42,424 nucleotides of DNA from contig NEWT02000013.1 of assembly GCA_002869925.2 (NCBI GenBank), positions 1 to 42,424 on the forward strand, written 5' to 3'. Both the position numbers and the translations under genes were made by a program. The stretch comes from Nitrospira sp. CG24A (GTDB lineage Bacteria; Nitrospirota; Nitrospiria; Nitrospirales; Nitrospiraceae). The notes below the pieces were generated by a model, which was not told the DNA's origin, made no database searches, and saw only the letters and a program-made list of their open reading frames with translations. Positions 40,376 to 42,424 of the stretch are shown here, piece after piece; within the stretch, counting starts at the first letter, position 1, and each line of letters opens with the position of its first letter.

Positions 40376-42310
40376 ATGTGTGGTATTTGCGGCCTCGTAG
40401 GGGATAACGATCCGGTTCTCCTTGACCGGATGCTCGACCGGCTTGTCCATCGTGGACCGGACGAGGAGGGCACGCATCACGACGCAGGTATGGCCTTTGG
40501 AGTAAGACGATTGCGTGTGATTGATCCTGCCGGCGGCCATCAACCGGTTCGAAACGAGACTGGCACCGTCTGGGCGGTGATGAATGGGGAGATCTACAAC
40601 TATCGCGAACTCCGCGAGGAGTTGATCCAAAAAGGTCATCGCTTTCAGTCCCGTTGCGATACTGAAGTCCTGGTGCATTTGTACGAAGAGGAAGGGCCGG
40701 AAGCGGTCTACCGGTTGCGTGGAATGTTTGCCTACGCCATATGGGATAGAGAGCGGGACCTCGTGTTGCTGGTTCGCGATCGCTTGGGAATCAAACCTCT
40801 CTACTACGCTGCTCTACCTGGCAACGCGGGTGCTGATCAGCGTGTGGTCTTTTCTTCAGAACTCCCGTCACTGCTGGAAGGACTGCCGAATTGGACGATT
40901 CGTCCACAGGCCATCGCTGACTTCCTATCGCTCCTCTATGTGCCTGGCCCCGAAACGATCGTTGAAGGTGTTCATCAGCTTCAACCTGGGGAGGCTCTTA
41001 AGATTGTGCGGGGTCGTTTAGAGTTCTGGCGCTATTATCGTCCGTTGGAAGCGCTGGGCAATCAGATTGAGCTCCCGCTGGGTGAGCAACGAGCGCGCTT
41101 TCTGGGCACGTTGCGTGATTCCGTGCAGGCGCATCTGCTCAGTGACGTGCCGCTTGGCTTGTTCCTGTCCGGTGGATTGGACTCTGCGTCGATCTTGGCC
41201 TGCATGCGCGAGGTGATTCCTGGGTCGATTAAAACGTTTTCCATCGGGTACGAGGCGCCGGAAGATCAATCGTACAATGAGCTCAAAGCCGCTCGCCTCC
41301 TCGCGACACACTTCGGGACGGACCATACAGAAGCCGTGCTGCGACCCGATGTGGTCTCGCTGCTTCCTCGCGTGGTAGCTGGGATGGGAGAACCGTTTGC
41401 GGACTCTTCGGCCATTCCTACGTATCTGGTATCTGAAGTGGCCAGACGGTCTGTGACGGTTGCGCTATCCGGTATCGGCGGTGATGAACTCTTCGGCGGC
41501 TATCCTCGCTATCTTGGGCTACGGGCTGCGGCTCGCTATGCATCGCTTCCTGTGGGGATGCGTTCATGGATTGCGTCTCACGCTGTGTCCAGTCTGTCGG
41601 ATGGCGCCGGGGGCCATGAGATTCGTGGCCGCATCAAACGATTTCTCCTGGACGGCCATCGTCCGTTAGGTGAGCAATACCTCCGCTGGACGACATTTCA
41701 ACCGGCAGGATGGAATGCGCCGTTGTATGCCGATGGACTCCGCTCTGCCGTGTCCGACGACTCGGCACGGCACCGTGTTCGGGAACTTTTTCAAGAATGG
41801 CCTTCATGCGACCCATCCGATCGTGCAATGGGTGTTGATTTACAGACCTATTTGCCGGACGATTTATTGCGGATGGGCGATCGAATGAGCATGGTCCATT
41901 CGCTCGAACTGCGTGTTCCTTTTTGCGATCACCATCTGTTGAACTTTGCCTGTTCGTTGTCTGCTTCGACAAAGTTTCATGGATGGAAGTTAAAAGGATT
42001 TATGAGATCTTCGCTGCAAGGCATGTTGCCTGAAAGTATTGTCGTAGCCAAGAAGCGAGGGTTCATGCTACCGCTCGCACGATGGCTGAGAGAAGACCTA
42101 CGCGAGATGAGTCGTGATTTGCTTTCTGATGAGACCATCCGCCGTCGGGGTTACGTTAACCCTGCGTATGTGCAGTGGCTGCTTACAGAGCACCACAGCG
42201 GGAGGCGGAACTTTACGGATCAACTCTATGCGCTCATGGTGTTGGAATTGTGGCATGGGCAGGTGGCACAGTCTGTCTCCTCCTATTCAATGGGAGTAGG
42301 CGCGGCATGA
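40376..42310 (+). CDS. asnB: Asparagine synthase (glutamine-hydrolysing)-type amidotransferase
   Basis: A 644-residue two-domain protein. The N-terminal Ntn glutaminase domain starts MCGICGLVG with Cys2 as nucleophile, followed by HRGPDEEGTHHD and MNGEIYNYRELREEL. The C-terminal synthetase domain has the PP-loop FLSGGLDSASILA near 260-272, and GIGGDELFGGYPRY. The family makes asparagine, but members inside polysaccharide loci often amidate sugar carboxylates. The start is fixed by Cys2; GGAG lies 13 bases upstream. The stop overlaps the next ATG. Confidence 0.92.
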   Translation: MCGICGLVGDNDPVLLDRMLDRLVHRGPDEEGTHHDAGMAFGVRRLRVIDPAGGHQPVRNETGTVWAVMNGEIYNYRELREELIQKGHRFQSRCDTEVLVHLYEEEGPEAVYRLRGMFAYAIWDRERDLVLLVRDRLGIKPLYYAALPGNAGADQRVVFSSELPSLLEGLPNWTIRPQAIADFLSLLYVPGPETIVEGVHQLQPGEALKIVRGRLEFWRYYRPLEALGNQIELPLGEQRARFLGTLRDSVQAHLLSDVPLGLFLSGGLDSASILACMREVIPGSIKTFSIGYEAPEDQSYNELKAARLLATHFGTDHTEAVLRPDVVSLLPRVVAGMGEPFADSSAIPTYLVSEVARRSVTVALSGIGGDELFGGYPRYLGLRAAARYASLPVGMRSWIASHAVSSLSDGAGGHEIRGRIKRFLLDGHRPLGEQYLRWTTFQPAGWNAPLYADGLRSAVSDDSARHRVRELFQEWPSCDPSDRAMGVDLQTYLPDDLLRMGDRMSMVHSLELRVPFCDHHLLNFACSLSASTKFHGWKLKGFMRSSLQGMLPESIVVAKKRGFMLPLARWLREDLREMSRDLLSDETIRRRGYVNPAYVQWLLTEHHSGRRNFTDQLYALMVLELWHGQVAQSVSSYSMGVGAA

Positions 42311-42424
42311 ACGTCGTCTTGCTCGCAGAAGTTACGGTCGAACAGGTCATCGGTGGCGCTGAGCGAGTGCTCCGGCAACAGGCGTTGGGTCTCGCCAAGC
42401 TAGGTCATAATGTGCGCGTGGTCG
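42307..42424 (+). CDS. Glycosyltransferase, GT4 family, N-terminal fragment (cut by window edge)
   Basis: The first 39 codons read MNVVLLAEVTVEQVIGGAERV and on, with the acceptor-domain glycine loop GGAER and LAKLGHNVRVV. The pattern matches the N-terminus of GT4 glycosyltransferases such as the one at 38052. It overlaps asnB as ATGA and continues beyond the window, so the locus is longer than shown. Confidence 0.78.
   Translation, partial: MNVVLLAEVTVEQVIGGAERVLRQQALGLAKLGHNVRVV

Noticed and set aside
24284-42424. Exosortase/PEP-CTERM-type exopolysaccharide locus
   Set aside because: The export, kinase and amidotransferase genes could fit, but no exosortase or PEP-CTERM protein is present in the window.

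Overview
The window looks like a chromosomal segment of a Nitrospira-type bacterium (phylum Nitrospirota). This rests on protein style and gene order and is an inference, since no rRNA gene is present: a CcsA/HemX-hemA-hemC-cobA/hemD-CBS-hemB block, a long hpt-ftsH-folP-glmM-comEC run, and a large glycan locus. Base composition and codon use look even throughout. There is no insertion sequence, integrase, phage gene or CRISPR array.

Region 1 (1-4000, minus strand). Read from the right: a zinc-ribbon/YggX-like protein, then an operon of two tandem bifunctional-nuclease-domain (DUF151) genes with rplM and rpsI, closed by a bidirectional hairpin terminator. argC and a truncated argJ (cut by the window edge) follow. 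The operon promoter carries a perfect 8-bp inverted repeat over its -10 box and a second palindrome just upstream of its -35 box, so it looks operator-controlled.

Region 2 (4050-5875, plus strand). tRNA-Leu(CAA) with its own promoter, a secreted protein of unknown function with its own strong promoter and terminator, a 124-bp MITE/REP-like inverted-repeat element, and a TusA-like sulfur-carrier protein. The TusA-like gene overlaps the end of a convergent RsmI-like methylase gene (minus strand, 5839-6654).

Region 3 (6634-22761, plus strand). Housekeeping genes. A near-consensus promoter starts the tetrapyrrole cluster (CcsA/HemX protein, hemA, hemC, a SUMT-uroporphyrinogen-III synthase fusion, a CBS-pair protein, hemB). 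ribF, tilS, hpt, ftsH, folP, glmM and comEC follow with short gaps or overlaps. Two perfect or near-perfect hairpins lie between ftsH and folP.

Region 4 (22762-42424, plus strand, running off the window). A 260-bp leader rich in inverted repeats precedes a small ribbon-helix-helix protein and an HD-GYP-family protein. A Wzx/Wzy-type surface polysaccharide locus follows: outer-membrane export lipoprotein (OPX/Wza type), chain-length/BY-kinase (Wzc type), polymerase/ligase, flippase, four GT4-type and two GT2-type glycosyltransferases, five SAM methyltransferases interleaved with them, a small one-helix membrane protein and an asparagine-synthase-type amidotransferase. Many genes overlap by 1-13 bp, so the block is probably co-transcribed. 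The mix suggests a multiply methylated and possibly amidated exopolysaccharide or O-antigen. The initiating sugar-phosphate transferase is not in the window.
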